From DASQTB01 sp035642095 (lineage in GTDB: Bacteria > Actinomycetota > UBA4738 > CALAEC01), in the NCBI GenBank assembly GCA_035642095.1, contig DASQTB010000012.1, positions 1 through 20,776 of the forward strand: 20,776 nucleotides of DNA, read 5' to 3'. This document shows positions 7,656 to 14,706 of the stretch, one piece after another (the stretch's first letter is position 1; each line of letters begins with the position of its first letter). The translations under genes and the position numbers were made by a program. The notes beneath the pieces are model-generated. The model saw only the letters and a program-made list of their open reading frames with translations, ran no database searches and was not told where the DNA came from.

Positions 7656-9020
7656 ATGGCGCGTCTGATCCGTCTCGCCACCTCACTGCTCATCCTCGCT
7701 TTGGTCCCGGCCGGCCCCGCGGCCGCTCAGACACCCCTCGGTGAACCCAGGGACATCGCCGTTTCGCTGGTTGCCGACGGCCTCACCGCGCCGGTCGCCT
7801 TGGTTGAGCCTCCGGACGGCAGCGGGCGGTTGTTCGTGGTCGACCAGGTCGGCTTGATCCGGGTGATCGACGCCGACGGCTCGCTGAGGCCAGCTCCGTT
7901 TCTCGACCTCCGGAGCCGCATCGTCCCCCTCATGTCGGCTTTCGACGAGCGCGGCTTGCTCGGGCTTGCCTTCCACCCAAACTATGCCTCGAACGGGCGA
8001 TTCTTCGTCTATTACAGCGCCCCGCTACGGCCAGGCGCCCCAGCCGGTTTCGACCACACCAGTCACATCTCCGAGTTCCGCGTCTCCGCGGATCCGAATC
8101 GAGCGGACCCCGCCTCGGAGCGGGTCATCCTGCAGGTCGACAAGCCGCAGTTCAACCACAATGGAGGGACGGTGCTGTTCGGCCCGGATGGCGACCTCTA
8201 CATCTCCCTCGGCGACGGGGGCGGCGCCGATGACGTCGGCCTCGGTCATGTGGAGGACTGGTACGCGGCCAATGCCGGCGGCAATGGCCAGGACATCCAG
8301 CAGAACCTGCTCGGCAACATCCTCCGTATCGACGTCGACGCCGGGTCTCCGTACGCCATCCCACAGGACAATCCGTTCACGGCCACGCCTGGATGCTCGG
8401 ACGGGTGCGACGAGATCTTCGCCTACGGGCTCCGGAACCCCTACCGCATGTCGTTCGACATGGGTGGCAGCCACCAGCTATTCGTGGGCGATGCCGGTCA
8501 GGAACTGTGGGAGGAAGTCAGCATCGTCACGAGGGGTGGCAACTATGGGTGGAACGTGAAGGAAGGCACCCACTGCTTCAGCACCGCCAACCCCGACGAA
8601 TCCCCGGCGGAGTGCCCGGATGAGGTCCAGTCTGGCATTCGGGCGGGGGACCCGCTGATCGACCCGGTCATCGAGTACGCCAACCACCATCAGCCGGGAG
8701 GCCTGGGGGCCGTGGTCGTGGGCGGTCACGTGTACCGGGGGAGCGCGCTTCCGCAGCTCGCCGGGCGGTACGTGTTCGGAGACTGGAGCACGGAGTTCGA
8801 GGAACCGGACGGGACCCTGTTCGTGGCCAGTCCCCGGAGGCGGGGGCTGTGGCTGATGCAAGAGTTGCGGGTGGCGAACCGCCCCTCCGGACGGATCGAC
8901 CACTACGTGCTGGGCTTCGGCCAGGACCTCTCGGGCGAGGTCTACGTCCTGGTGACCGAGAACACCGGTCCCACAGGAGCCACCGGGAAGATCTTCGAGC
9001 TCGTGCGACCGAGCGGCTAG
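7656..9020 (+). CDS. Secreted PQQ-dependent sugar dehydrogenase (soluble aldose/sorbosone dehydrogenase family)
   Basis: A 454-residue six-bladed beta-propeller enzyme of the soluble glucose dehydrogenase/YliI family, which oxidises aldose sugars with PQQ outside the cytoplasm. Residues 1-24 are a signal peptide (MARLIRLATSLLILALV...AAAQ). Family motifs are LLGLAFHPNY, the catalytic-base histidine H168 in QFNHNGG, DGDLYISLGDGG, GNGQDIQQNLLGNILRID, GLRNPYRMSFD with the PQQ-contacting arginine R260, and VGDAGQELWEEV with GGNYGWN. Cysteines C247/C251 and the later pair near 305-319 may form disulphides. ATG 7656 has AGGAGG eight bases upstream. A weak -10 candidate, TATCCT (7618-7623), lies upstream in the 91-bp gap. 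No PQQ synthesis genes are in the window. The natural substrate cannot be read from sequence. Confidence 0.9.
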   Translation: MARLIRLATSLLILALVPAGPAAAQTPLGEPRDIAVSLVADGLTAPVALVEPPDGSGRLFVVDQVGLIRVIDADGSLRPAPFLDLRSRIVPLMSAFDERGLLGLAFHPNYASNGRFFVYYSAPLRPGAPAGFDHTSHISEFRVSADPNRADPASERVILQVDKPQFNHNGGTVLFGPDGDLYISLGDGGGADDVGLGHVEDWYAANAGGNGQDIQQNLLGNILRIDVDAGSPYAIPQDNPFTATPGCSDGCDEIFAYGLRNPYRMSFDMGGSHQLFVGDAGQELWEEVSIVTRGGNYGWNVKEGTHCFSTANPDESPAECPDEVQSGIRAGDPLIDPVIEYANHHQPGGLGAVVVGGHVYRGSALPQLAGRYVFGDWSTEFEEPDGTLFVASPRRRGLWLMQELRVANRPSGRIDHYVLGFGQDLSGEVYVLVTENTGPTGATGKIFELVRPSG

Positions 9021-9072
9021 CGGGAAACCGGTCGCGAGGGGGCTGAGTTCCGGGCGGAGCAGCCAGCGGCGT

Positions 9073-9528
9073 TCATCCTTCGGCTCCCAGGGCCGCTTCG
9101 ATCTGGTCGAGGTGCTCGGCGCGGTGGTCAGCGCGAAAGGGATTCAGCGGGCTGTGGGCATCGTTGGGGTACATGCGGTCGGGCGCGAGGGAGGCGACAC
9201 GCCGGTCGGTGTCTTCAGCCAGGCGCAATGCGAGCTGAGCCGCTTCACGTGGGGCGATGGCGTGGATCAGGGGGCGCGTGGCGTCGTTGATCCAGTCCAC
9301 ATCTTCCGGCTCGGCGTCGGAGGGTGAGAACGGCACGCCGCGCTCCAGCTTGTCGGCCAGCACCAGGGCGCGCGCGTCCCAGAAGGCGATGTGACCCAGG
9401 ACGCCGGCCACCGTCCAGTATTCGTTCACCGAGCTGCGCAGCTCGTCCTCACCCAGGCGCGCGACCAAAGCGCGCAAGCGCTCGCGCTCGCCATCGTTCT
9501 GGTCAACGTAGGAACGATCCCGGGACAT
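9073..9528 (-). CDS. DinB-like/mycothiol-dependent maleylpyruvate-isomerase-like protein
   Basis: A 151-residue four-helix-bundle protein of the DinB/MDMPI superfamily. The three-histidine metal site is visible: H46 in VLGHIAFWDAR, and H135/H139 in FRADHRAEHLDQIEAAL. Related actinobacterial enzymes use mycothiol, bacillithiol or other thiols for transfer or isomerisation, but many are uncharacterised, so the substrate is unknown. The start is ATG 9528, with GGGGAGG five bases upstream on the minus strand; a GTG two codons earlier (9534) overlaps that site and is rejected. Convergent with the PQQ dehydrogenase, with 52 bp between stops. A pair of dyad repeats lies just upstream (9573-9613) and may control it. 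Codon use looks less GC-biased than in neighbouring genes. Confidence 0.8.
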   Translation of the reverse strand: MSRDRSYVDQNDGERERLRALVARLGEDELRSSVNEYWTVAGVLGHIAFWDARALVLADKLERGVPFSPSDAEPEDVDWINDATRPLIHAIAPREAAQLALRLAEDTDRRVASLAPDRMYPNDAHSPLNPFRADHRAEHLDQIEAALGAEG

Positions 9529-9572
9529 CCTCACCTCCCCATCTGTCGTCCGGTCGGTGCGAACGATCGGGC

Positions 9573-9613
9573 GATAGGCCGCCTATCCCGAGCATGATAG
9601 GCAGCCGCCTATG
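9573..9613. promoter_or_regulatory. Two tandem GATAGGC/GCCTATC dyads, operator-like
   Basis: The first dyad is GATAGGC-C-GCCTATC (9573-9587, perfect 7-bp arms, one-base spacer). The second is GATAGGC-AGCC-GCCTATG (9596-9613, six paired bases, four-base spacer). The centres are about 24-25 bp apart. They lie 45-85 bp upstream of the DinB-like gene start and just after the end of the TPR-cyclase gene, both on the minus strand. Two copies of the same half-site with different spacing look more like a protein-binding operator than a terminator; the first cannot form a normal hairpin loop. Confidence 0.5.
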
Positions 9614-9626
9614 GGTTGGGCCTTTA

Positions 9627-11612
9627 TCACCGCCAGCCGACGGCGACGACCTCGACTGCCCCGGAGATACCTTTGAGCGACACGGTCCGGGGCTCGGAGA
9701 GGTCGAACGACGTTTCGGCGGTCTGGGCGGTGTCTCGGCTGACCAGGATCTCCTCGCCCTCGGCCAGGGCCCCGATCCTGGCGGCGGCGTGGACGCCCAC
9801 CCCGCTCCAGTTCGTCCCTTCCTTCGTGGCCTCGGCTTCGTGAAGCCCGATCCGCACCCGAGGCGAGAATCCGTGCTCCCGGCGGTGCTCCGCTAGGGAC
9901 CGTTGGATGGCCACCGCGCAGTCGATCCCCTCCGAGGCGCTGTCGAAGGCCACGAAGAACCCATCACCGGTCGTCTGGATCACCTCGCCGCGGTGCTCGC
10001 CCACGAGCCGAGCCAGCGTCTGATTGTGCCACCGGACCAGGTGTCCCCACGCCTCGTCCCCGATGGCCTCCACCAGGTCAGTCGACTTCACGATGTCGGT
10101 GAACATGAACACCCTCCGGGCGCGGGACGCCTCCGCCGAGCGGGTCACCCTGGCCTCCCTGAGCAGGCGGGTCACCTGCTGAAGGTCGATCTTGGCGCCG
10201 AGCCGCTCGAGGATCGACCGCGCCGTCCGAAGCTCCAGCAGAGCTCCGTCCTCGTTCCCGGCCGCTCGGTGGGCCGTGGCCAGACCGACTCGGGCCCGAG
10301 CGACCTCGTACGGCGCATCGAGCTCCTTCCAGAGCCGAACCGCTGCCTGGTAGCTCCGGCGCGCCGAGGCGGGGTCACCCTCGGCGAATTGGATCGACCC
10401 CCGCGCCGCCGCGCCGGTGCCTCGAAGCGCCTTGGTCCCGAACGTCTGCGCGATGTCGTCGAGCTCCGTCGCCGCCCACCGGGCCCGGTCCAGGTCTCCG
10501 GCGGCGATGGCGATCTCCACCTGCGCTGCCAGGCGCGGAGCCCGGCGTAGTGAGGTGTTGGGCGGTAGCTCCTGGGAGGGGGAATCCATCGGATCGTCGA
10601 GGGCTTCCCGGATCGAGCGGGCCGCGGACTGCGTGTTCCCCTGGAGGAGGCGAAGCATGGCCAGGCCCGGCTGCGGGTCCCACCCGAGCTCGTGCGCTTC
10701 GAGGAAGGCCTCCTCCGCGCCGGCCAGGTCGCCGAGCCGCAACCGGATCTGGCCGATCTCGTACGTGGGCCACCCCAGCTCGCCTCTGGCATAAGTGCGC
10801 ATCTCCTCGCGAGCCCGGCGCGCTTCTCCCTCGGCTTCTCGGCACGCCCCCCGGAGCCGAAGCAGTTCGGCCCGATGAACCCGACATCGGCCGTGGAAAC
10901 TACCCACGGCGTGCCGGTCGCACCACCCTCGCATCGCCTCAGTCCATTCTGCTGCCCGCTCGTAGTCGGCGAGGGCCTGCCAGCAACACACGGACACGCA
11001 GTACACGAGGCCGCCGACCATGGGGTTGAGCTCGCCGGCGGTCGCCACGGTGACCACCTCGTCGAGGATGGCCGATCCCTCCTCCAGGTGGCCGAGGTAG
11101 ATCAGGGTGCGACCCTCGGCCAGCCGGGCCAGCGCCTTGGTCTGTGCGTCGTCGAATCGCGTGGCGATGTCGAGGGCTCGCCGGGCCCAGTCGAGGGCCT
11201 CCTCCGGAGCCCCGGAGTTGAGTGAGGCGAAAGACCGGATCATGGCGACCTCCCCGTGGATCGCCCTCTCCGGCTCCCCTTCCAGGAGCTGGTCGACCCG
11301 GCGCAACCAGCTCCGAAGCGGGACCGGGAGCCCCGCGTCGGTCAGGAAGAAGGCTACCCGGACCGCTGAGCCGGCGGCCGCCAAGGAATCGCCGGACTTC
11401 ACGTTGGCGGCGTGGACGCGCTCCCAGGCGTCGACGGCAACCTCGGGGTGGCCGGCCAGGTAGGCCGCATCGGCCAGCAAGGGGAGCGCGTCGGTTTGGA
11501 GAGCCTCAGCTCGATCGGCCTCGGAGAACAGCTCGTAGGCCTCGTCCCAGGCCTGTCGAGCCATGGCCTCGCCCGCGCGGGCGACGATGGGATCCGGCAC
11601 CGCCTCGGCCAC
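9627..11612 (-). CDS. TPR-repeat protein with C-terminal class III nucleotide cyclase domain (non-canonical active site)
   Basis: A 661-residue soluble protein. Residues about 10-485 are helical, alanine-rich TPR-like repeats (YELFSEADRAEAL, EEALDWARRALDIA, AGAEEAFLEAHELGW), and 498-661 are a cyclase homology domain. Metal aspartates D506 (FMFTDIVKSTDL) and D550 (TTGDGFFVAF) and arginine R612 are kept. The adenine-selecting Lys/Asp pair is Q546/N601, and the transition-state Asn is H608 (GVGVHAAARI). A Gln/Asn pair has been reported for mycobacterial Rv0386, which still makes cAMP; the His change is seen in other actinobacterial cyclase-like proteins and may lower activity. GTG 11612 is chosen because GGGAGG lies about six bases upstream; the open frame extends to 11792 without coding character. 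TPRs probably sense a partner protein. Confidence 0.85.
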   Translation of the reverse strand: MAEAVPDPIVARAGEAMARQAWDEAYELFSEADRAEALQTDALPLLADAAYLAGHPEVAVDAWERVHAANVKSGDSLAAAGSAVRVAFFLTDAGLPVPLRSWLRRVDQLLEGEPERAIHGEVAMIRSFASLNSGAPEEALDWARRALDIATRFDDAQTKALARLAEGRTLIYLGHLEEGSAILDEVVTVATAGELNPMVGGLVYCVSVCCWQALADYERAAEWTEAMRGWCDRHAVGSFHGRCRVHRAELLRLRGACREAEGEARRAREEMRTYARGELGWPTYEIGQIRLRLGDLAGAEEAFLEAHELGWDPQPGLAMLRLLQGNTQSAARSIREALDDPMDSPSQELPPNTSLRRAPRLAAQVEIAIAAGDLDRARWAATELDDIAQTFGTKALRGTGAAARGSIQFAEGDPASARRSYQAAVRLWKELDAPYEVARARVGLATAHRAAGNEDGALLELRTARSILERLGAKIDLQQVTRLLREARVTRSAEASRARRVFMFTDIVKSTDLVEAIGDEAWGHLVRWHNQTLARLVGEHRGEVIQTTGDGFFVAFDSASEGIDCAVAIQRSLAEHRREHGFSPRVRIGLHEAEATKEGTNWSGVGVHAAARIGALAEGEEILVSRDTAQTAETSFDLSEPRTVSLKGISGAVEVVAVGWR

Positions 11613-11879
11613 CTGCCTCCTCCCTCGAGCAGTTCTGCCGCCATTCTCGTGCAGCGCGGAGCGTGGCGCGACGCAACAGAGCCACGGCCCAGGTAGTACC
11701 GGCGAGCCGTTGCCTCTGCAATCGAACGACGAGCCTGCGCTGGAGATGCGTCCGTGTGTGAGCCATCCGGTACATGAGATGCTCCCTGCCACCCGGTCAG
11801 TTCGAGCCCAGGTACGTCCCCTGCATAGTCAACGTGATGTAGGTCGCTCGGCTGCGCTGATGTGGGTTTAACGGCCCAC

Positions 11880-11917
11880 TTGACCTGTGCCGGCACTCGG
11901 CGTACCGATGGCATCGG
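11880..11917 (+). promoter_or_regulatory. Candidate promoter with overlapping palindromes
   Basis: TTGACC (11880-11885) is a good -35 match and is followed after 17 bases by TACCGA (11903-11908), a poor -10. The 10-bp palindrome GTGCCGGCAC fills the spacer and CCGATGGCATCGG overlaps the -10, as repressor sites often do. It would drive the receiver-GGDEF gene with a 5' untranslated region of roughly 160 bases. Weak on the -10 box. Confidence 0.35.
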
Positions 11918-11940
11918 AGACCGGGGGTGCCCGCCCGGAA

Positions 11941-12005
11941 GTTCCTCGTTTGGCGCACTCGTGCGTGCGCGCTGCCATCCGGGGTGCCGGGGGAAAACGA
12001 GGAAC
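11941..12005. repeat. 11-bp inverted repeat around a 43-base loop
   Basis: GTTCCTCGTTT (11941-11951) is exactly complementary to AAACGAGGAAC (11995-12005). The loop is GC-rich with partly self-complementary GCGCAC/GTGCGC. It lies in the leader of the receiver-GGDEF gene, so it could be an RNA stem in the 5' untranslated region or a pair of protein-binding half-sites. Confidence 0.55.
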
Positions 12006-12074
12006 CGCTAAGGCCTGGTCGATATGTGGCCGACGAGAGGTGTGGGCCACGAAGGGCCACGTGGAGGGCCTCAG

Positions 12075-14090
12075 ATGAGTCACCCATTCGAGCACGAACC
12101 CCGGCCTACCCCCGCCGGTGTGCTCTCCGTCGGTAAGATCCTTCTGGCCGACGGCGACCCAGATCTGCTCCTGACTTTGGCGGGAACCCTCCGGGCCGAA
12201 GGGCATGAGGTGGTCACCGTGCGCACCGGAGAGGACGCCATCCGGGTGGCCCACGAGCAGCTCCCCTGGCTCTTGATCCTGGGCGTGGGGACGCCCGGGA
12301 TCAGCGGGTACGAGGTGTGCCGCCGGCTCCGAGCCGACTGGCGGTTCGCGGACCTGCGCATCATCATGCTCACCTCCGCATCTCTGGCCACCCAGCGGGC
12401 TCTTGGCCTGGCCGCGGGGGCCGACGACTTCGTTCGCAAGCCGTTCGACCCCCGCGAGCTCGCCGCCAGGGTCCAGCTCACCCTTGGGCGGGCCCAAGGG
12501 ATACGATCCTCATCTCCGCTGACCGGCCTCCCGGGCAACGTGCTTATCGAGCAGGAGCTCCAGCGGAGGGTCCAAGCCGGGCAGGAGACGGCTCTCCTGT
12601 ACGTGGACCTGGACAACTTCAAAGCCTACAACGATCACTACGGGTTCCTGCGCGGAGACGAGGTCATCCGAGCCTTGGCCGGCGTGCTGCGGAGCGTCGC
12701 GGACCAGCACCCGGGGACGTTTCTCGGCCACGTCGGCGGAGACGACTTCGTCGTCCTGGCCCGCCCCCACGGAGCGGAGAGCGTAGCCCGGGAGATCATC
12801 GCCGGGTTCGAGGCCAGGGTGCTCGCCCTCTACGACCCGGACGAGGCAGCGCGCGGCTGGATCGACCTCACAGATCGCCGGGGACGGAGGCGCCGCTACG
12901 CCCTCCTGAGCGTATCGATCGGGGTGGCCACGAACGTCGGCCGGCCCCTCGATGACCATCGCCGTCTCGTCGACCTCGCGACGGAGATGAAGCAAAACGC
13001 CAAATCGCGAGAAGGAAGCGCGGTGGCCGTTGACAGGCGGAGCGGACGGAGACTCGGCCCGCTGCCGGGGCGCGTGCCCGATGGATCGGCAAACGGCCCT
13101 CCGGGGGGCCCCGCCCGAAAGCTCCAGGCCACGATCGGGTTCGCCTCAGCCACACCTCGCCGCTCTCCCTTCAACGACGGGGTCAGCCGCAGGACGGGCC
13201 GTGGGCGGGCGAGAGGTCGCCGCAGCCTGGGTCGGCGGGTTGTCATGTATTCGGCAGCTGCCCTCGTAGCCCTGGCCCTCGTCGGAGGGCCGGCCACGAT
13301 GGTCATGGCCGAGAATGCCCAGCCCGGGCAGCTCCTTTATCCACTGAAGCTGCGAATCGAAGAGGCTCGGCTCATGCTCGAGCCGAGTCGGGAGAAGGAC
13401 CTGGCCCTCCGGTTGGAGTTCGCGGCACGGCGCGTAACGGAGCTCCAGCTCGTCATGGCAACCGGGAGCCAGCGGTCGCTCGTGGCTACCGTCACGGCCA
13501 ACCTGAGCGAGCACACGAAGGTGGCGGTCGATACCGCGACCGACCTGGTGGCTGAGCATCCGGGGACGGGGGCCATGGTCCTTCATGTGCAGGCTGTCCT
13601 GGGGAACAACACACAGGTACTTGAGGCCCTGGTCGCCGCCGCGTGCCAAGGGGTCGGCGGTCCCCCGGCGCCTCCGGCGGCCGCCTGCGATGGGCTGCAG
13701 CGAGCGCTGGGGAACTCGAGCAAGGCCTTGGAGAGGACCGTGGAGCTCCGGGGATCGGGCGGGGCCCCACTGGGGGAGCCCCCGATCGAGCCTTCCGGGA
13801 AGGACCCCCGCCAGCGCGACGAGGAGTCGGGAGGCCACGCGGGGGCCACGCAGCAGCCGCCGGACGTCGCGCAAGAGACCGGTCAGGATAAGGCGGAGGA
13901 GAAGGTCGATCCTGCGCCGGCAGAGGAGCCTACCGACCAGGCGAGCCAGCCTCCGGCGGAAGACGCGCAGGAAGGTAATGACAAGCCGCCCGGGCACAAA
14001 CCCTCACCGCCCGCTCCGCCGGCCGAGCAGGGTCCGCCATCGGGGAACGGGAAGGGACCACCCGAGACCCCACCCGGCCACTCCGAGTAA
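12075..14090 (+). CDS. Receiver-GGDEF-transmembrane-DUF5667 fusion protein
   Basis: A 671-residue protein with an unusual order. Residues 20-138 are a receiver domain (ILLADGDPDLL, MLTSAS, RKPFDPREL). Its phospho-acceptor Asp is Gly (G70 in LLILGVGTPG, codon GGC) and the second pocket acid is G27; T100 and K122 remain. Residues 148-320 are a GGDEF domain with YVDLDNFKAYNDHYGFLRGD and HVGGDDFVVL; no RxxD inhibitory site is evident. A basic linker leads to one transmembrane helix (about 389-411). Residues 412-525 resemble DUF5667, an extracytoplasmic domain often tied to actinobacterial membrane anti-sigma-like proteins (QPGQLLYPLKLRIEEARLML). The tail (560-671) is Pro/Glu-rich. GGAGGG about seven bases before ATG 12075 sets the start. 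I infer a membrane-bound diguanylate cyclase, or GTP-binding relic, with its sensor outside. Confidence 0.85.
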   Translation: MSHPFEHEPRPTPAGVLSVGKILLADGDPDLLLTLAGTLRAEGHEVVTVRTGEDAIRVAHEQLPWLLILGVGTPGISGYEVCRRLRADWRFADLRIIMLTSASLATQRALGLAAGADDFVRKPFDPRELAARVQLTLGRAQGIRSSSPLTGLPGNVLIEQELQRRVQAGQETALLYVDLDNFKAYNDHYGFLRGDEVIRALAGVLRSVADQHPGTFLGHVGGDDFVVLARPHGAESVAREIIAGFEARVLALYDPDEAARGWIDLTDRRGRRRRYALLSVSIGVATNVGRPLDDHRRLVDLATEMKQNAKSREGSAVAVDRRSGRRLGPLPGRVPDGSANGPPGGPARKLQATIGFASATPRRSPFNDGVSRRTGRGRARGRRSLGRRVVMYSAAALVALALVGGPATMVMAENAQPGQLLYPLKLRIEEARLMLEPSREKDLALRLEFAARRVTELQLVMATGSQRSLVATVTANLSEHTKVAVDTATDLVAEHPGTGAMVLHVQAVLGNNTQVLEALVAAACQGVGGPPAPPAAACDGLQRALGNSSKALERTVELRGSGGAPLGEPPIEPSGKDPRQRDEESGGHAGATQQPPDVAQETGQDKAEEKVDPAPAEEPTDQASQPPAEDAQEGNDKPPGHKPSPPAPPAEQGPPSGNGKGPPETPPGHSE

Positions 14091-14179
14091 GGCAACAACG
14101 ATCCGACTGGGATCCGGAGGCTCTTCGGGCTCGACGCACCCTGTCGACCTCCTCGGGCTCTGGGCGAGGATGCGGGGTT

Positions 14180-14208
14180 TTGCCAGGGTTGCCGTCCCAT
14201 CCTAGGAT
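14180..14208 (+). promoter_or_regulatory. Sigma-70-type promoter for the VOC gene
   Basis: TTGCCA (14180-14185, 5 of 6 to TTGACA), a 17-base spacer and TAGGAT (14203-14208, 4 of 6 to TATAAT). Predicted transcription start is near 14215, giving a leader of about 33 bases that includes the AAGGAGG site before ATG 14248. Confidence 0.55.
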
Positions 14209-14247
14209 TCACCACACGGGCTTGGTGACTCGAGGAAGGAGGCCGAC

Positions 14248-14625
14248 ATGGACAAGGTCGTGCACTTCGAGATTCCCGTGGACGACGCCGCTCGGGCGCG
14301 AGCGTTCTACGGCGCCGTCTTCGAATGGGGTCTCCAGCCGATGGAGGGGTACGACTACACGGTTGCGCTCACGACTCCCGTCGACGAGAACACGCAGATA
14401 CCGACGGAGCCGGGCGCGATCAACGGCGGCCTGACGCCGCGCGACTCGGAGACGCCCACGCCGAGGATCGTCATCCAGGTCGATTCGATCGATGAGTCGC
14501 TGAAGAAGGTTGAGGCCGAGGGCGGGAGGACCGTGTCGCCGAGGGCCGAGATGGCCGGCATGGGGGCGTACGCCTACTTCAAGGACACCGAGGGCAACCT
14601 GATCGGCCTGTGGGAGACCCTCTGA
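14248..14625 (+). CDS. VOC family protein (glyoxalase/bleomycin-resistance fold)
   Basis: A 125-residue single-module vicinal-oxygen-chelate protein. The start VVHFEIPVDDAARARAFYGA gives metal-ligand His7 and the family pattern, followed by VFEWGLQPM, GGLTPRD, IVIQVDSIDESLKKVEAEGG and the closing FKDTEGNLIGLWETL with Glu123. This type resembles the CFP-30/lactoylglutathione-lyase-like proteins common in actinobacteria; the substrate is unknown. AAGGAGG lies about seven bases before ATG 14248, and a promoter is visible upstream (14180-14208), so it is probably expressed alone. A strong hairpin follows 24 bp after the stop. It is intact, unlike the frameshifted VOC gene at 5863. Confidence 0.85.
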   Translation: MDKVVHFEIPVDDAARARAFYGAVFEWGLQPMEGYDYTVALTTPVDENTQIPTEPGAINGGLTPRDSETPTPRIVIQVDSIDESLKKVEAEGGRTVSPRAEMAGMGAYAYFKDTEGNLIGLWETL

Positions 14626-14649
14626 GCCAGACTTGCTGCGTGCCCGGGG

Positions 14650-14679
14650 GGAGGAGGCGGCCTTCCGGTCGCCTCCTCC
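14650..14679. terminator. Bidirectional terminator hairpin between convergent genes
   Basis: GGAGGAGGCGGCC (14650-14662) pairs with GGTCGCCTCCTCC (14667-14679): 13 bp including one G-U pair, closing a TTCC loop. It lies between the VOC stop (14625, +) and the end of the large phosphodiesterase gene (14707, -), so it can serve both. Flanking T-runs are poor. Confidence 0.7.
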
Positions 14680-14706
14680 GCGTGCTTCCGTTCTGCCAGC
14701 GCCCGG

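Larger units (their letters stand above)
11613..12074. other. 462-bp divergent intergenic region, no convincing gene
   Basis: Lies between the divergent TPR-cyclase (-) and receiver-GGDEF (+) genes. Short open frames cross it but have no ribosome binding sites or recognisable domains. From 11870 on it is rich in palindromes: GTGCCGGCAC (11887-11896), CCGATG-G-CATCGG (11905-11917) and an 11-bp inverted repeat around a 43-base loop (11941-12005). Near the GGDEF start the octamer GGGCCACG occurs twice two bases apart. About 250 bp next to the cyclase start (11613-11860) show nothing I can interpret. Confidence 0.6.

Noticed and set aside
11890..12074. Possible c-di-GMP (GEMM) riboswitch before the GGDEF gene, suggested by GTACCGATGG
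   Set aside because: The conserved ACGCAAAGCC-type core and tetraloop-receptor parts are absent; the match is a short 3' coincidence.
14121..14160. Imperfect direct repeat CTCTTCGGGCTC / CTCCTCGGGCTC after the GGDEF fusion gene
   Set aside because: Only two short copies in GC-rich spacer; no further units and no clear hairpin with function.
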